DNA from: Lachnospiraceae bacterium NK3A20
GTDB taxonomy: Bacteria > Bacillota > Clostridia > Lachnospirales > Lachnospiraceae
Assembly (NCBI GenBank): GCA_900107575.1
Contig: FNQX01000028.1
Span: 1 to 50,072, forward strand
Length of the DNA stretch: 50,072 nucleotides
Reading direction: 5' to 3'
Below, piece by piece: positions 1-7,015 of the stretch (position 1 is the stretch's first letter; every line of letters starts with the position of its first letter). The position numbers were made by a program, and so were the translations under genes. The notes under the pieces were generated by a model that was given only the letters and a program-made list of their open reading frames with translations, was not told the origin of the DNA and did not search any database.

Positions 1-1
1 T

Positions 2-229
2 CGGCTCCTGGAGTGCAAGCTGGATGACAATGGCACACATATCACCACAGACAACCTGATCAATACCCTGAAGAACATGAGTATCGTTGACGATGGAATG
101 TTTTATCTGGCAGGCTATACAGACAGTAAGACACTGAAAGCGCTCACGGCGCTGCAGGACCTTACGTTAGACAGAAAGCGGAACAAGCCCGCCGACATGA
201 GAAAGCAGATCAAAAATCTTTTGAGGTAG
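2..229 (+). CDS. Transposase, C-terminal fragment (partial at window edge)
   Basis: This is an open frame of 75 codons with no start inside the window, ending at TAG 227-229. The peptide contains TTDNLINTLKNMSIVDDG, then YLAGYTDSKTLKALTALQD, and a basic end MRKQIKNLLR. This resembles the C-terminal tails of IS4/IS1634-type DDE transposases of Clostridia, in which a TTDxIIxxLRNM-like stretch is followed by a Y-T-x-S/D motif and a short basic end. The assignment rests on this pattern from memory and on the IS-like terminus just downstream. No catalytic residues are inside the window. It could be the tail of another protein, but the adjoining repeat sequence favours a transposase. Confidence 0.5.
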   Translation, partial: RLLECKLDDNGTHITTDNLINTLKNMSIVDDGMFYLAGYTDSKTLKALTALQDLTLDRKRNKPADMRKQIKNLLR

Positions 230-263
230 AACCCAACATACAACAATTCCGAAGCCCATAAAT

Positions 264-312
264 AATGCCAGAAATCCCTTGGTTGAGGGATTCCTGGCAT
301 TGTTGTCTTTTT
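264..312 (+). terminator. Intrinsic terminator behind the transposase fragment
   Basis: The left arm 264-279 pairs with 286-301 (16 bp, one mismatch) around a 6-base loop, followed by a T-rich run (303-312). It lies inside the IS end and would stop transcription leaving the element. Confidence 0.6.
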
Positions 313-354
313 CAACTGTCAAAGATGAGATAAAATGTGGCTGAAAGGAGCAGA

Positions 355-2235
355 ATGACAGTGAGAATCATTACAACCATCGTTGGCATCCTGGCAGCGC
401 TCATCTGGGCCGCTGTACTGGAACTGAATAAGAATACCCTGGCAGGCTGGATCCTGACCATTGCAGTGATCGCGCTCTGGCTCCTGCTGCGCGGCAGGTA
501 CCGTTCCTTTGCAGCCGCCAGAGGAAATGGCGTTCTTGCAAGGATCCCGATTCCCGCCATCGTGATGGTGGCGGCCTGCGCTGCTGTTTTCGCTCTGACA
601 CAGCCGCCGGTGAAGAGCGTCCATGCTCTGGGCGGCGCGGCAACGCAGAAGGTGAAGGCGAACGAGACACTGACAGATCCCGTGCAGGTGGCGCAGGGAG
701 CAGTGCAGGGCGTCGTCGGGGAAGACGGCGTCGAAGTCTTCGCCGGCATTCCGTACGCGAAACCGCCGGTAGGAGACCTCCGCTGGAGAGAGCCGCAGGA
801 CCCGGATGCCTACGACGGCACGCTGATTGCAGACACGTTCGCGCCCATGTCTATGCAGCCTCGCCGCTCCGAGCTCTACAGCTCGCTCGCACAGATCATC
901 GGCTATCACGACTACCGGATTTCGCTCAGGGACAACTGGACGGCGCCGATGAGCGAGGACTCTCTGTATCTCAACATCTGGCGGCCGGCAGCGGGGAGCG
1001 ATGCGGCCCAGCCGGAGGATGGCATGGCGGGCCTTCCCGTCCTCGTTTACATTCACGGCGGCTCCCTGCAGACGGGGCAGCCCTGGTATGAAGACTACGC
1101 GGGCACGGGCCTTGCGAAAAAGGGCGTCATCGTCGTCAACATGGGCTACCGACTCGGCACCTTCGGTTTCCACGCGAGCAAGGCGCTCGCAGAGGAGTCG
1201 GAGAACGGCACAACCGGCGACTACGGTCTGCTCGATCAGATCAAGGCGCTGGAATGGGTGCAGGAGAACATCTCATCCTTCGGCGGCGATCCGTCCAACA
1301 TAACTCTCGCGGGAGAGTCGGCAGGAAGTGCCTGTGTCAGCGCGCTGTGCACCTCCCCTCTGGCAAAGGGTCTGTTCCGCAGGGCCATCGCGGAGAGCTC
1401 TTCGGTGTCTGCGAAGGAGCCTGCGCATTCCTATCGCGCCTTTGATGAGGCACTGGAGACGGGCGAGCGCGTAGAGGAGAAGCTTGGAACCCACGACCTT
1501 AAGAAGCTGCGCGAAATGAGCGCGGAATCTCTGGTGTCCTTCGCAGACGACGACCACCACATCACCGTGGACGGTTACGTGCTGCCGGTGTCTCCGTATG
1601 AGGCTTACGCTGCGGGTGTGCACAATGAGGAGGCAGTGCTCCACGGCTTCAACAAGGATGAGAGCATCCCGTTCCTCATCGGCGTCGACACGAAGCTCTC
1701 CAATTATGACAACATCCTTAAGGCTGCTTTCGGCGATCGCACGGAAGACGTGAAGACGCTCTATTCCGCGAAGAATAACGCCGATTCGACGCAGGCCGTG
1801 CGTGACATCGACTCGGCGCTGTGGTTTGCCTACGGACATTACTGCTGGACGAGGCAGGCGCTGCGGCTGGATGTGCCGGTGTACGAATACTATTTCACAA
1901 AGGAAAACGGCAGGCTCTCCGCATGGCACAGCGGCGAGGAGATCTACTGTTACGGCAACATTCCGGCAGAGTCGAAGCTGTACGACGAGACGGATCGTGA
2001 GCTCTCCGATATCATGTCGACCTACTGGGCAAACTTCGCAAAATACGGCGATCCGAATGGAAGCGGAGAGACGATGGGCCTGACCACGGAGGGGAAGAAA
2101 CTCCCCCGCTGGGAAGCATCGTCCGATCCCTCGAAGGTGCTGGAGCTCGGGGAGAATGTCGCAGTCACGGACGACCCGCACCTGGCACTGTATGAGATCA
2201 TAGACGACGTGCAAGGGTGGGAAACTCAGAAGTGA
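355..2235 (+). CDS. Membrane-anchored type B carboxylesterase (para-nitrobenzyl-esterase-like)
   Basis: This is an alpha/beta-hydrolase of the carboxylesterase B family, 626 aa, expected to hydrolyse carboxylic esters. Two hydrophobic segments (about residues 6-36) and a third near 60-77 precede the esterase domain, so the catalytic part is probably tethered outside the membrane. The family landmarks are present: AGIPYAKPPVGDLRWREPQ, SEDSLYLNIW, YIHGGSLQTG for the oxyanion hole, the nucleophile elbow GESAGS, and a C-terminal WHSGEE carrying the likely catalytic His. ATG 355 is chosen over the upstream GTG at 337 because AAAGGAG sits just ahead of it. The stop codon lies inside the first hairpin of a dispersed repeat (2224-2363). 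The gene sits immediately beside an IS end, which could influence its expression. The natural substrate is unknown; aryl or sugar-linked esters are possible. Confidence 0.85.
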   Translation: MTVRIITTIVGILAALIWAAVLELNKNTLAGWILTIAVIALWLLLRGRYRSFAAARGNGVLARIPIPAIVMVAACAAVFALTQPPVKSVHALGGAATQKVKANETLTDPVQVAQGAVQGVVGEDGVEVFAGIPYAKPPVGDLRWREPQDPDAYDGTLIADTFAPMSMQPRRSELYSSLAQIIGYHDYRISLRDNWTAPMSEDSLYLNIWRPAAGSDAAQPEDGMAGLPVLVYIHGGSLQTGQPWYEDYAGTGLAKKGVIVVNMGYRLGTFGFHASKALAEESENGTTGDYGLLDQIKALEWVQENISSFGGDPSNITLAGESAGSACVSALCTSPLAKGLFRRAIAESSSVSAKEPAHSYRAFDEALETGERVEEKLGTHDLKKLREMSAESLVSFADDDHHITVDGYVLPVSPYEAYAAGVHNEEAVLHGFNKDESIPFLIGVDTKLSNYDNILKAAFGDRTEDVKTLYSAKNNADSTQAVRDIDSALWFAYGHYCWTRQALRLDVPVYEYYFTKENGRLSAWHSGEEIYCYGNIPAESKLYDETDRELSDIMSTYWANFAKYGDPNGSGETMGLTTEGKKLPRWEASSDPSKVLELGENVAVTDDPHLALYEIIDDVQGWETQK

Positions 2236-2396
2236 CGCTGATGCGTCCCTTCTGAGTAGTCCTCGGTGACGCAAGCATCCCCGAGGACCCGATACAGGCG
2301 AAACCGCCTGCGCGGTGAATCGCCTCGGCGATTTCGCTTGCGGATGCCGCAAAATACGCGGCATTGGGTATAAACTCAGAAGTGACGCCGATGCGG
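2224..2396 (+). repeat. Modular hairpin repeat (type 2), copy 1, with flanking direct repeat
   Basis: A string of short hairpins: ACTCAGAAG/CTTCTGAGT (2224-2232/2249-2257), CCTCGG.../CCGAGG (2262-2287), AGGCGA.../TCGCCT (about 2296-2329) and TGCCGC/GCGGCA (2345-2350/2358-2363). The same layout recurs at 6332-6456 and, reversed, inside the large palindrome at 15273-15657. A second copy of the first 22 bases follows at 2374-2395, so the module is bracketed by a direct repeat. It overlaps the esterase stop codon and ends 16 bases before the next gene. Confidence 0.7.
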
Positions 2397-2411
2397 ATGA
2401 AAGGAAATGAG

Positions 2412-2840
2412 ATGAAAAAGGACTGGGGCACCGGGATTCCGGTTTATAATAAAGATGACGAGTTGACGCGAGGGGAGCTGTTCGAGATGGCGGTCAACCT
2501 CGTGATCGACGAGGAAGTGAACGCAAAAGGATACGAGCTCGTTGCGACATCGTATGAAGAGGAGTCCATCCCGAATATTGTCTTCCGCAAGGAAGCGGAG
2601 GGGCGGCTTATGATGATTGATGTGGAGGCGGCGGCATCTCCCAATTACGTGGGGATGGACAACCAGCTGCACGGCATCATGCTCGACCAGGCGAAGAAAT
2701 TCGACGCGAGAGCGTATTTCGCTTCGGTGAGTTTCGGCTCGAAGGACAAGGAGAGATTCAACGCGTCGCTCCTTCTGCGCGGCGACGAGTACAACATCCG
2801 CTACGAAGGGCTGCAGAAGATCATCCGGCCGGTATTCTGA
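2412..2840 (+). CDS. Conserved-looking hypothetical protein, 142 aa
   Basis: I do not recognise this family. It is soluble, acidic, has no signal peptide, and shows alternating helix and strand. The most distinctive part is GYELVATSYEEES followed by NIVFRKEAEGRLMMIDVEA and later ARAYFASVSFG. The pattern of a strand, an acidic residue and then D-x-E is reminiscent of restriction-endonuclease-like folds, but I see no full PD-(D/E)xK signature, so no function is claimed. ATG 2412 is chosen because AAAGGAAA lies 5-10 bases upstream; the earlier in-frame ATGs (2391, 2397) fall inside the repeat sequence. An FRG-domain gene follows 82 bases later on the same strand and may be co-transcribed. Confidence 0.55.
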   Translation: MKKDWGTGIPVYNKDDELTRGELFEMAVNLVIDEEVNAKGYELVATSYEEESIPNIVFRKEAEGRLMMIDVEAAASPNYVGMDNQLHGIMLDQAKKFDARAYFASVSFGSKDKERFNASLLLRGDEYNIRYEGLQKIIRPVF

Positions 2841-2922
2841 GGATGTCCGTATCAAGAATTATGGTATATGCTCAGAAACGTGGCGCTGAACTGTTACGAA
2901 TTATGGTGGGGAAGGAGAGCGT

Positions 2923-3795
2923 ATGATACATGTCGTGAGAGTCACGGAGCTGGATCAGCTGATGGATATTTTCTCGGATCAGGGCTATCGGGAAGACATA
3001 GACAGAAACCGCTGCCTGTATGTTTACCGCGGAATGTCGAACACCTCGTTCACGCTGGAGACCTCCCTCGAGAGAAACTGCAAGGACAAAAAGGATATTC
3101 TGGAGCGCTCTATCCTCCGGAATTTCAAAAAATACGCGATCATTGATGACCCCGAAATTGAGAAGTCAATCTGGCGGCAGATGATCGTGGGTCAGCACCA
3201 CGGCCTGCCGACGAGGCTGCTCGACTGGTCATATTCTTCTCTTGTTGCGCTGCATTTTGCAACGAGCGAAGCCGACATGGACCAGATGAATGAACACGAC
3301 TGCATGGTGTGGCGCATCGACATCAAGGAGCTGCACAGGATGCTGCCGGAGAAATATCAGAAGCTCATCGAGGAGACGAAGTCGACCGTCTTCTCCGTCA
3401 AGATGATGACCAAGGCCTGCAGCGGCATTGAGCAGTACGACGAGGACATGCAGGACAAATCCATGGTCGTCCTGGAACCGCCGTCCATCGACTCCAGAAT
3501 CGTGAACCAGTATTCCTTCTTCAGCGTGGTGCCGGCGAAGATCCTGAATCTCGAGGATTTCCTGAACCGCTACACCGATCACACGTACAAATACATCATC
3601 GACAAGAGCATACGCTGGCGAGTCCGCGACATGCTGGATCAGCTCAACATCAACGAGAGAATTGTCTACCCGGGCCTGGACGGCATCTCCCGCTGGATCG
3701 CGCGCCACTACTTCGTGAAGGGCCAGGATATATGCTACAAGTGGAAGCCGATGGACACGACGCCGAAGACCTTCGACCAACTGAGCCAGAACTAA
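2923..3795 (+). CDS. FRG domain-containing protein
   Basis: This 290-aa soluble protein carries an FRG domain, named after its conserved Phe-Arg-Gly-like motif. Visible hallmarks are YVYRGMSN (about residues 33-40), ERSILRNFKKYA, the diagnostic QHHGLPTRLLDW (91-102) and VALHFATSEA. The C-terminal half (about 150-290) is specific to this protein and lacks membrane segments. FRG proteins are of unknown biochemical role; they are common in phages and accessory islands, and some occur in defence loci. The start ATG follows GGGGAAGGAGA at optimal spacing. Together with the unknown gene at 2412 it forms a small unit between an IS end and a tRNA gene, a typical place for acquired DNA. Confidence 0.85.
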   Translation: MIHVVRVTELDQLMDIFSDQGYREDIDRNRCLYVYRGMSNTSFTLETSLERNCKDKKDILERSILRNFKKYAIIDDPEIEKSIWRQMIVGQHHGLPTRLLDWSYSSLVALHFATSEADMDQMNEHDCMVWRIDIKELHRMLPEKYQKLIEETKSTVFSVKMMTKACSGIEQYDEDMQDKSMVVLEPPSIDSRIVNQYSFFSVVPAKILNLEDFLNRYTDHTYKYIIDKSIRWRVRDMLDQLNINERIVYPGLDGISRWIARHYFVKGQDICYKWKPMDTTPKTFDQLSQN

Positions 3796-3884
3796 GAGGC
3801 AGAACTGATAAGCAGAATTGATAGGCAACTGAGGAGAGCCTTGCCCCTTGCTATTTTCAGATAACAATTCCGCCCCTCAGGCGT

Positions 3885-3890
3885 TATAAT
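3885..3890 (+). promoter_or_regulatory. Probable -10 box for tRNA-Pro
   Basis: A perfect TATAAT lies 31 bases before the tRNA. The region 17 bases upstream (TAACAA at 3862-3867) is a poor -35, so only the -10 is well supported. Confidence 0.4.
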
Positions 3891-3921
3891 GCAGTTGTCG
3901 GCAGCGAGAAAGCGCTGCTAT

Positions 3922-3994
3922 CGGGGTGTGGCCCAGTTGGTAGGGCACCTGGTTTGGGACCAGGACGCCGCAGGTTCGAGTCCTGTCACTCCGA
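3922..3994 (+). tRNA. tRNA-Pro (anticodon TGG)
   Basis: The 73-base sequence folds as a cloverleaf. The acceptor CGGGGTG pairs with CACTCCG with one G-T; the D arm is GCCC/GGGC; the anticodon arm CCTGG/CCAGG encloses loop TTTGGGA with anticodon TGG at 3955-3957; the T arm is GCAGG/CCTGT with loop TTCGAGT. The discriminator is A and no CCA is encoded. It is a single tRNA gene with its own -10 box and terminator. Confidence 0.95.
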
Positions 3995-4002
3995 TGTTAT
4001 GT

Positions 4003-4033
4003 ACCGTCTGCCAGAATCGCAGGCGGTATTTTT
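4003..4033 (+). terminator. Terminator of tRNA-Pro
   Basis: ACCGTCTGC (4003-4011) pairs with GCAGGCGGT (4019-4027) with one G-T, followed by ATTTTTAT. Confidence 0.8.
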
Positions 4034-4052
4034 ATACAATAAGCCCGGAGAA

Positions 4053-4081
4053 TTGACAGTTCGCTCGCGCGAGCAGTTATT
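4053..4081 (+). promoter_or_regulatory. Candidate promoter with embedded palindrome upstream of tag
   Basis: A perfect TTGACA (4053-4058) is followed by a 17-base spacer holding the perfect 12-base palindrome GCTCGCGCGAGC (4063-4074) and then a weak -10 (GTTATT). The palindrome could be an operator. A short direct repeat AGCCCGGAGAAT occurs at 4042-4053 and again at 4168-4179. The rest of 3995-4226 holds no gene. Confidence 0.3.
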
Positions 4082-4226
4082 CGACGGGCGAGGGTCGCTG
4101 AGCATCTCTGCTGTAAGATGAGCGATCGCACCAGATAGACCGGCAAAGCCAGTCTATCCGAATGATTAGCCCGGAGAATAGTCGCCGCGCTATGAGCCGG
4201 TGAGTCCGTGAGCGGGAGGTATACCG

Positions 4227-4877
4227 ATGTCCGTATTGATGGAGCCGAAGGAAGGCAGGAACAGGTGCCCCGGCAAGTATCAGAATGACCCGATCTACTG
4301 CAAATACCACGACGAAGAGTGGGGGCGGCCCTGCCATGATGACCACGCGCTGTATGAGCTGTTCGTGATTGAACTCTTCCAGGCGGGGCTCTCCTGGGCA
4401 ACGCTGCTGCACAAGAGGGAGAATTTCCGCCGCGCCTATGACGGCTTCGACATTGATAGGGTTGCGGCTTACGGCGAAGAGAAGATCAATGAACTGATGC
4501 AGGATGCCGGCATTATCCGCAGCCGTCCGAAGATCGAGGCGAGCATCCACAATTCCAGGATAGTTCGGGAGATCATGCGGGAGTACGGAAGCTTCGACGC
4601 GTACCTCTGGAACTTCTCCGGCGGCAGGAGCGTCTATGAGGAGCCGGGAGTGACGACGAATGCCATCTCGGATGCCATGGCAAAGGATATGAAACGGCGC
4701 GGGATGAAATTCGCGGGAAGCGTTACGATCTTCTCTTTCCTGCAGGCGATGGGGCTCATCAATTCCCATGACAAGAACTGTTACTGCTACCGTGAGATCG
4801 TAGAGGCCGAGGCAGGTACGGCAAGGCAGTATGGGGACACAACGCGGGCAGAATCCGGGAAATCAGACAATTCCTAA
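4227..4877 (+). CDS. tag: DNA-3-methyladenine glycosylase I
   Basis: This base-excision-repair enzyme removes 3-methyladenine from alkylated DNA. At 216 aa it is slightly longer than the usual ~190 aa because of short N- and C-terminal extensions. Family motifs are clear: RCPGKY, YHDEEWGRPCHDD, LFVIELFQAGLSWATLL, a helix-hairpin region with AGIIRSRPKIEA, and the C-terminal INSHDKNCYC. The zinc-binding set typical of Tag is preserved as Cys14, His28, His181 and Cys185, with the characteristic H-x3-C spacing. The catalytic Glu lies in the ELFQAGLSW segment. The start is preceded by GGGAGGT. It stands alone between the tRNA and a convergent minus-strand gene. Confidence 0.95.
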   Translation: MSVLMEPKEGRNRCPGKYQNDPIYCKYHDEEWGRPCHDDHALYELFVIELFQAGLSWATLLHKRENFRRAYDGFDIDRVAAYGEEKINELMQDAGIIRSRPKIEASIHNSRIVREIMREYGSFDAYLWNFSGGRSVYEEPGVTTNAISDAMAKDMKRRGMKFAGSVTIFSFLQAMGLINSHDKNCYCYREIVEAEAGTARQYGDTTRAESGKSDNS

Positions 4878-4987
4878 CTGTGGATTTTTATCTCAATTCA
4901 CTTGTGCGGACTGAAATATCTGGCTGATGATGGCCGTGAGCAGAATTTTCTTCATGTCGCCTTTTGTTTTTCCCCGGAGGGGGAGCC

Positions 4988-6127
4988 TTAATAGATCTCC
5001 ACTTCGGACACGGCGCTGTGGTTGCCGGGATCGGTGCCCTCGTAGACGGAATTGATGATGATCCAGAACTTCTGCACATCGTTTCTCGCGATGCGGATGT
5101 ACTGCGGCTTGTCGGTGTCGGCGAGCGTCACCTGATAGTTGTGATTCTTGTCATTGATGCGGACCGTCACATCCTTCAACCGGTTGCATTCGCGGAACGC
5201 GCTTGTGCCTGACTGGTTGCCGTTTCGGATGACAAGATAGTGCACGGGGCCTTCGTCATCGATGTTGAAATACAGCCTTCGGTTGATCCCTGCGTCGTCT
5301 TCGCCCTCTTCCCACGCGGTTGCAGGGTCCCCGTCCATCAGGTATCTGTCGGTGAAACTCATGCCATCCTCATCCGGGCGGATGGAGCTTGCGTTGTAGT
5401 CGGCGATATTGACAGGAGCGTAGTTCTGGAAACCCTCAATCTTCTCCGCGGCGATTGTCTCATCCGTGTAGACTTCGATCTTCTCGTTGCCGAGCAGTCT
5501 TGCGACGATGCCGACACCCTTGGCGTAAGATACGATGGCGGCGATGACAAGGCAGAGGACGACAAGGCCCAGGAGTCCCTTCACCGCGTCCCGGAGCGCC
5601 TGATGTTTTCCCGCGCGGGACCAGACGGCGATCTGGGGCTCAATGAGATCCTTTTTCATCTTCGCAAGGTAGGCGTTGAAGCCGGTCAGCTTCTCCTCTT
5701 CGGGCGCGGCCGCATCAAGCGCTTCGTACTGCGCAAGAGTCTCGTTCCACTTCCTGCCAAGGTCCATCGTCTTCGCGAAAATCACGCTCTGCCGGTCGGA
5801 GAGGGCGTGCGGAATCTTGGAGATATCCGCCATCGCGCGGAACAGCGCCCCGTACCAGTCGAGGCGGCAGGCAAGGCGCAACCGCTCATCCAGCTTCTTC
5901 CAGGAGGGCTCGATCTCCTTCTCGAAATATTTGAAGATATTCCCGGCATTCACGGGATTGCGCTCCACGTTATTCTGATCCACGGCGATGTTCAGACAGA
6001 ACTTGAAATCGTCGAGATTGTCGACGGCATTCTGCTGCGCCTTGACGACCTTCTTCACCGCCGCCTGCGCGCTCTCATCCTGCGCCGCTGTGCGAAACCA
6101 CATTTCGTTAATATATTGATCCAGCAT
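4988..6127 (-). CDS. Membrane protein with C-terminal discoidin / NADase-type glycan-binding-like domain
   Basis: A 379-aa protein whose specific role I cannot name. Residues 1-180 are helical and probably cytoplasmic (KKVVKAQQNAVDNLDDFKF, several Trp-containing helices). A single membrane segment lies at about 184-203. The outer part (about 240-379) looks like a discoidin-type beta-sandwich: FTDRYLMDGDPATAWEEGE, VHYLVIRNGNQ, NRLKDVTVRI and FWIIINSVYEGT are the strand and loop motifs of the NADase-type glycan-binding or F5/8-type-C superfamily. Such modules usually bind carbohydrate at the cell surface, so a sensor or cell-wall-binding role is plausible but unproven. The start ATG (6125-6127) has GGAG upstream on the minus strand. 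The gene faces tag convergently and diverges from msrA. Confidence 0.65.
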   Translation of the reverse strand: MLDQYINEMWFRTAAQDESAQAAVKKVVKAQQNAVDNLDDFKFCLNIAVDQNNVERNPVNAGNIFKYFEKEIEPSWKKLDERLRLACRLDWYGALFRAMADISKIPHALSDRQSVIFAKTMDLGRKWNETLAQYEALDAAAPEEEKLTGFNAYLAKMKKDLIEPQIAVWSRAGKHQALRDAVKGLLGLVVLCLVIAAIVSYAKGVGIVARLLGNEKIEVYTDETIAAEKIEGFQNYAPVNIADYNASSIRPDEDGMSFTDRYLMDGDPATAWEEGEDDAGINRRLYFNIDDEGPVHYLVIRNGNQSGTSAFRECNRLKDVTVRINDKNHNYQVTLADTDKPQYIRIARNDVQKFWIIINSVYEGTDPGNHSAVSEVEIY

Positions 6128-6190
6128 AAATTACTCCGATTGGCCGGAACGCGTCGCGCCCCGCCTGCTATTTTCCAGAATCCGGAATGA

Positions 6191-6220
6191 ATTATAATAC
6201 TACGAACCCCTGTCACGCAA
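6191..6220 (-). promoter_or_regulatory. Candidate promoter for the 379-aa membrane protein
   Basis: On the minus strand, TTGCGT (6215-6220) and TATAAT (6191-6196) are separated by 18 bases, with the -10 about 64 bases ahead of the start codon. Confidence 0.4.
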
Positions 6221-6239
6221 AAGCGGTGTCGCAAAATTC

Positions 6240-6268
6240 TTGCCCGCAGAAAGATCACAGGGTATAAT
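6240..6268 (+). promoter_or_regulatory. Promoter for msrA leader transcript
   Basis: TTGCCC (6240-6245), a 17-base spacer, then a perfect TATAAT (6263-6268). Transcription would start near 6275, giving a leader of about 210 bases that contains the whole type 2 hairpin repeat ahead of msrA. Confidence 0.6.
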
Positions 6269-6331
6269 GCATTTTACACAATCTATTCAGAGAAAACAGC
6301 AGGCGGCCCTGTCTGCTGCGGCCATAGACAT

Positions 6332-6456
6332 GTTCGGAAGTGACGCCGATGCGTCCCTTCCGAACGATTCTCGGTGATGCAAGCGTCCCCGCGAACCCGA
6401 TTCACGAGAAATCGCCTTCGCGAATTTCTCGTGCGGATGCCGCTAAATACGCGGCA
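6332..6456 (+). repeat. Modular hairpin repeat (type 2), copy 2, in the msrA leader
   Basis: This copy has the same order of hairpins as 2224-2363: GTTCGGAAG/CTTCCGAAC (6332-6340/6357-6365), a TCGGTGATGC-type hairpin, CACGAGAAAT...ATTTCTCGTG (about 6403-6432) and TGCCGC/GCGGCA (6438-6443/6451-6456). The reverse complement of 6332-6432 aligns well with 15403-15511, inside the large palindrome. It lies between the promoter at 6240 and the msrA start, so it should be transcribed. Confidence 0.7.
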
Positions 6457-6486
6457 CTTGTATACATTTGTATAAGGAGAAATGTG

Positions 6487-6984
6487 ATGAAAACGATATA
6501 TCTTGCGGCGGGATGTTTCTGGGGAACACAGAAGTTCTTCGACCAGTTTGACGGCATTGTGAAGACGACGGCAGGCTACGCGAACGGCCCCACGAAAGAT
6601 CCGTCCTACGAGGATGTGTGCGCGGATTCCGGGCACGCGGAGACGGTGAAGATCGAATTCGACGAGACGAAGATCACGCTGGCGGAGATTCTGGAGAACT
6701 ATTTCCTCGTGATCGACCCGCTCTCGGTGAACCGGCAGGGAGGAGATATCGGCATCCAGTACCGGACCGGCATTTACTACGAGGATGAGGCACTTCTGTC
6801 GGAGATCAGGCCGGCGGTGCAGAAGGAAGAGGAGAAGGTCGGATCGCCCCTTGCGGTCGAGGTCCTGCCTTTGCAGAATTTCTACACGGCGGAAGAGTAC
6901 CACCAGAAGTATCTGGACAAGAATCCCGGCGGCTACTGCCACATCAGCCCCGCGCTGATGCACTTAAACCGGAAGAAGGCATAA
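6487..6984 (+). CDS. msrA: Peptide-methionine (S)-S-oxide reductase MsrA
   Basis: This cytoplasmic repair enzyme reduces the S-epimer of methionine sulfoxide in proteins and in free methionine. The 165-aa product has the active-site signature AGCFWGTQ with catalytic Cys10 close to the N-terminus, followed by TTAGYANGPTKDPSYEDVC, GHAETVKIEFD, the DIGIQYRTGIYY segment and the YTAEEYHQKYL helix. NPGGYCHIS near the C-terminus supplies a further Cys. There is no MsrB domain. The start at 6487 follows AAGGAGAAATGTG; an in-frame extension upstream would translate the repeat and is rejected. The gene is preceded by its own promoter and a structured repeat leader. Confidence 0.95.
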   Translation: MKTIYLAAGCFWGTQKFFDQFDGIVKTTAGYANGPTKDPSYEDVCADSGHAETVKIEFDETKITLAEILENYFLVIDPLSVNRQGGDIGIQYRTGIYYEDEALLSEIRPAVQKEEEKVGSPLAVEVLPLQNFYTAEEYHQKYLDKNPGGYCHISPALMHLNRKKA

Positions 6985-7015
6985 ACAGAGAATTGAAAGG
7001 TCAGGGAACTGTTCC

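Larger units (their letters stand above)
1..324 (+). mobile_element. Right end of an insertion sequence (element continues left of the window)
   Basis: The transposase-like reading frame that enters from the left edge stops at 229. It is followed by a hairpin and then by the sequence AACTGTCAAAG ending near 324. The last ~40 bases, read in reverse complement, match 15687-15727 at about 34 of 40 positions, as expected for an IS terminus present twice. The carboxylesterase gene begins 30 bases further on. The exact outer boundary and the IS family are inferred; no second terminus or target duplication can be seen here. Confidence 0.5.
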
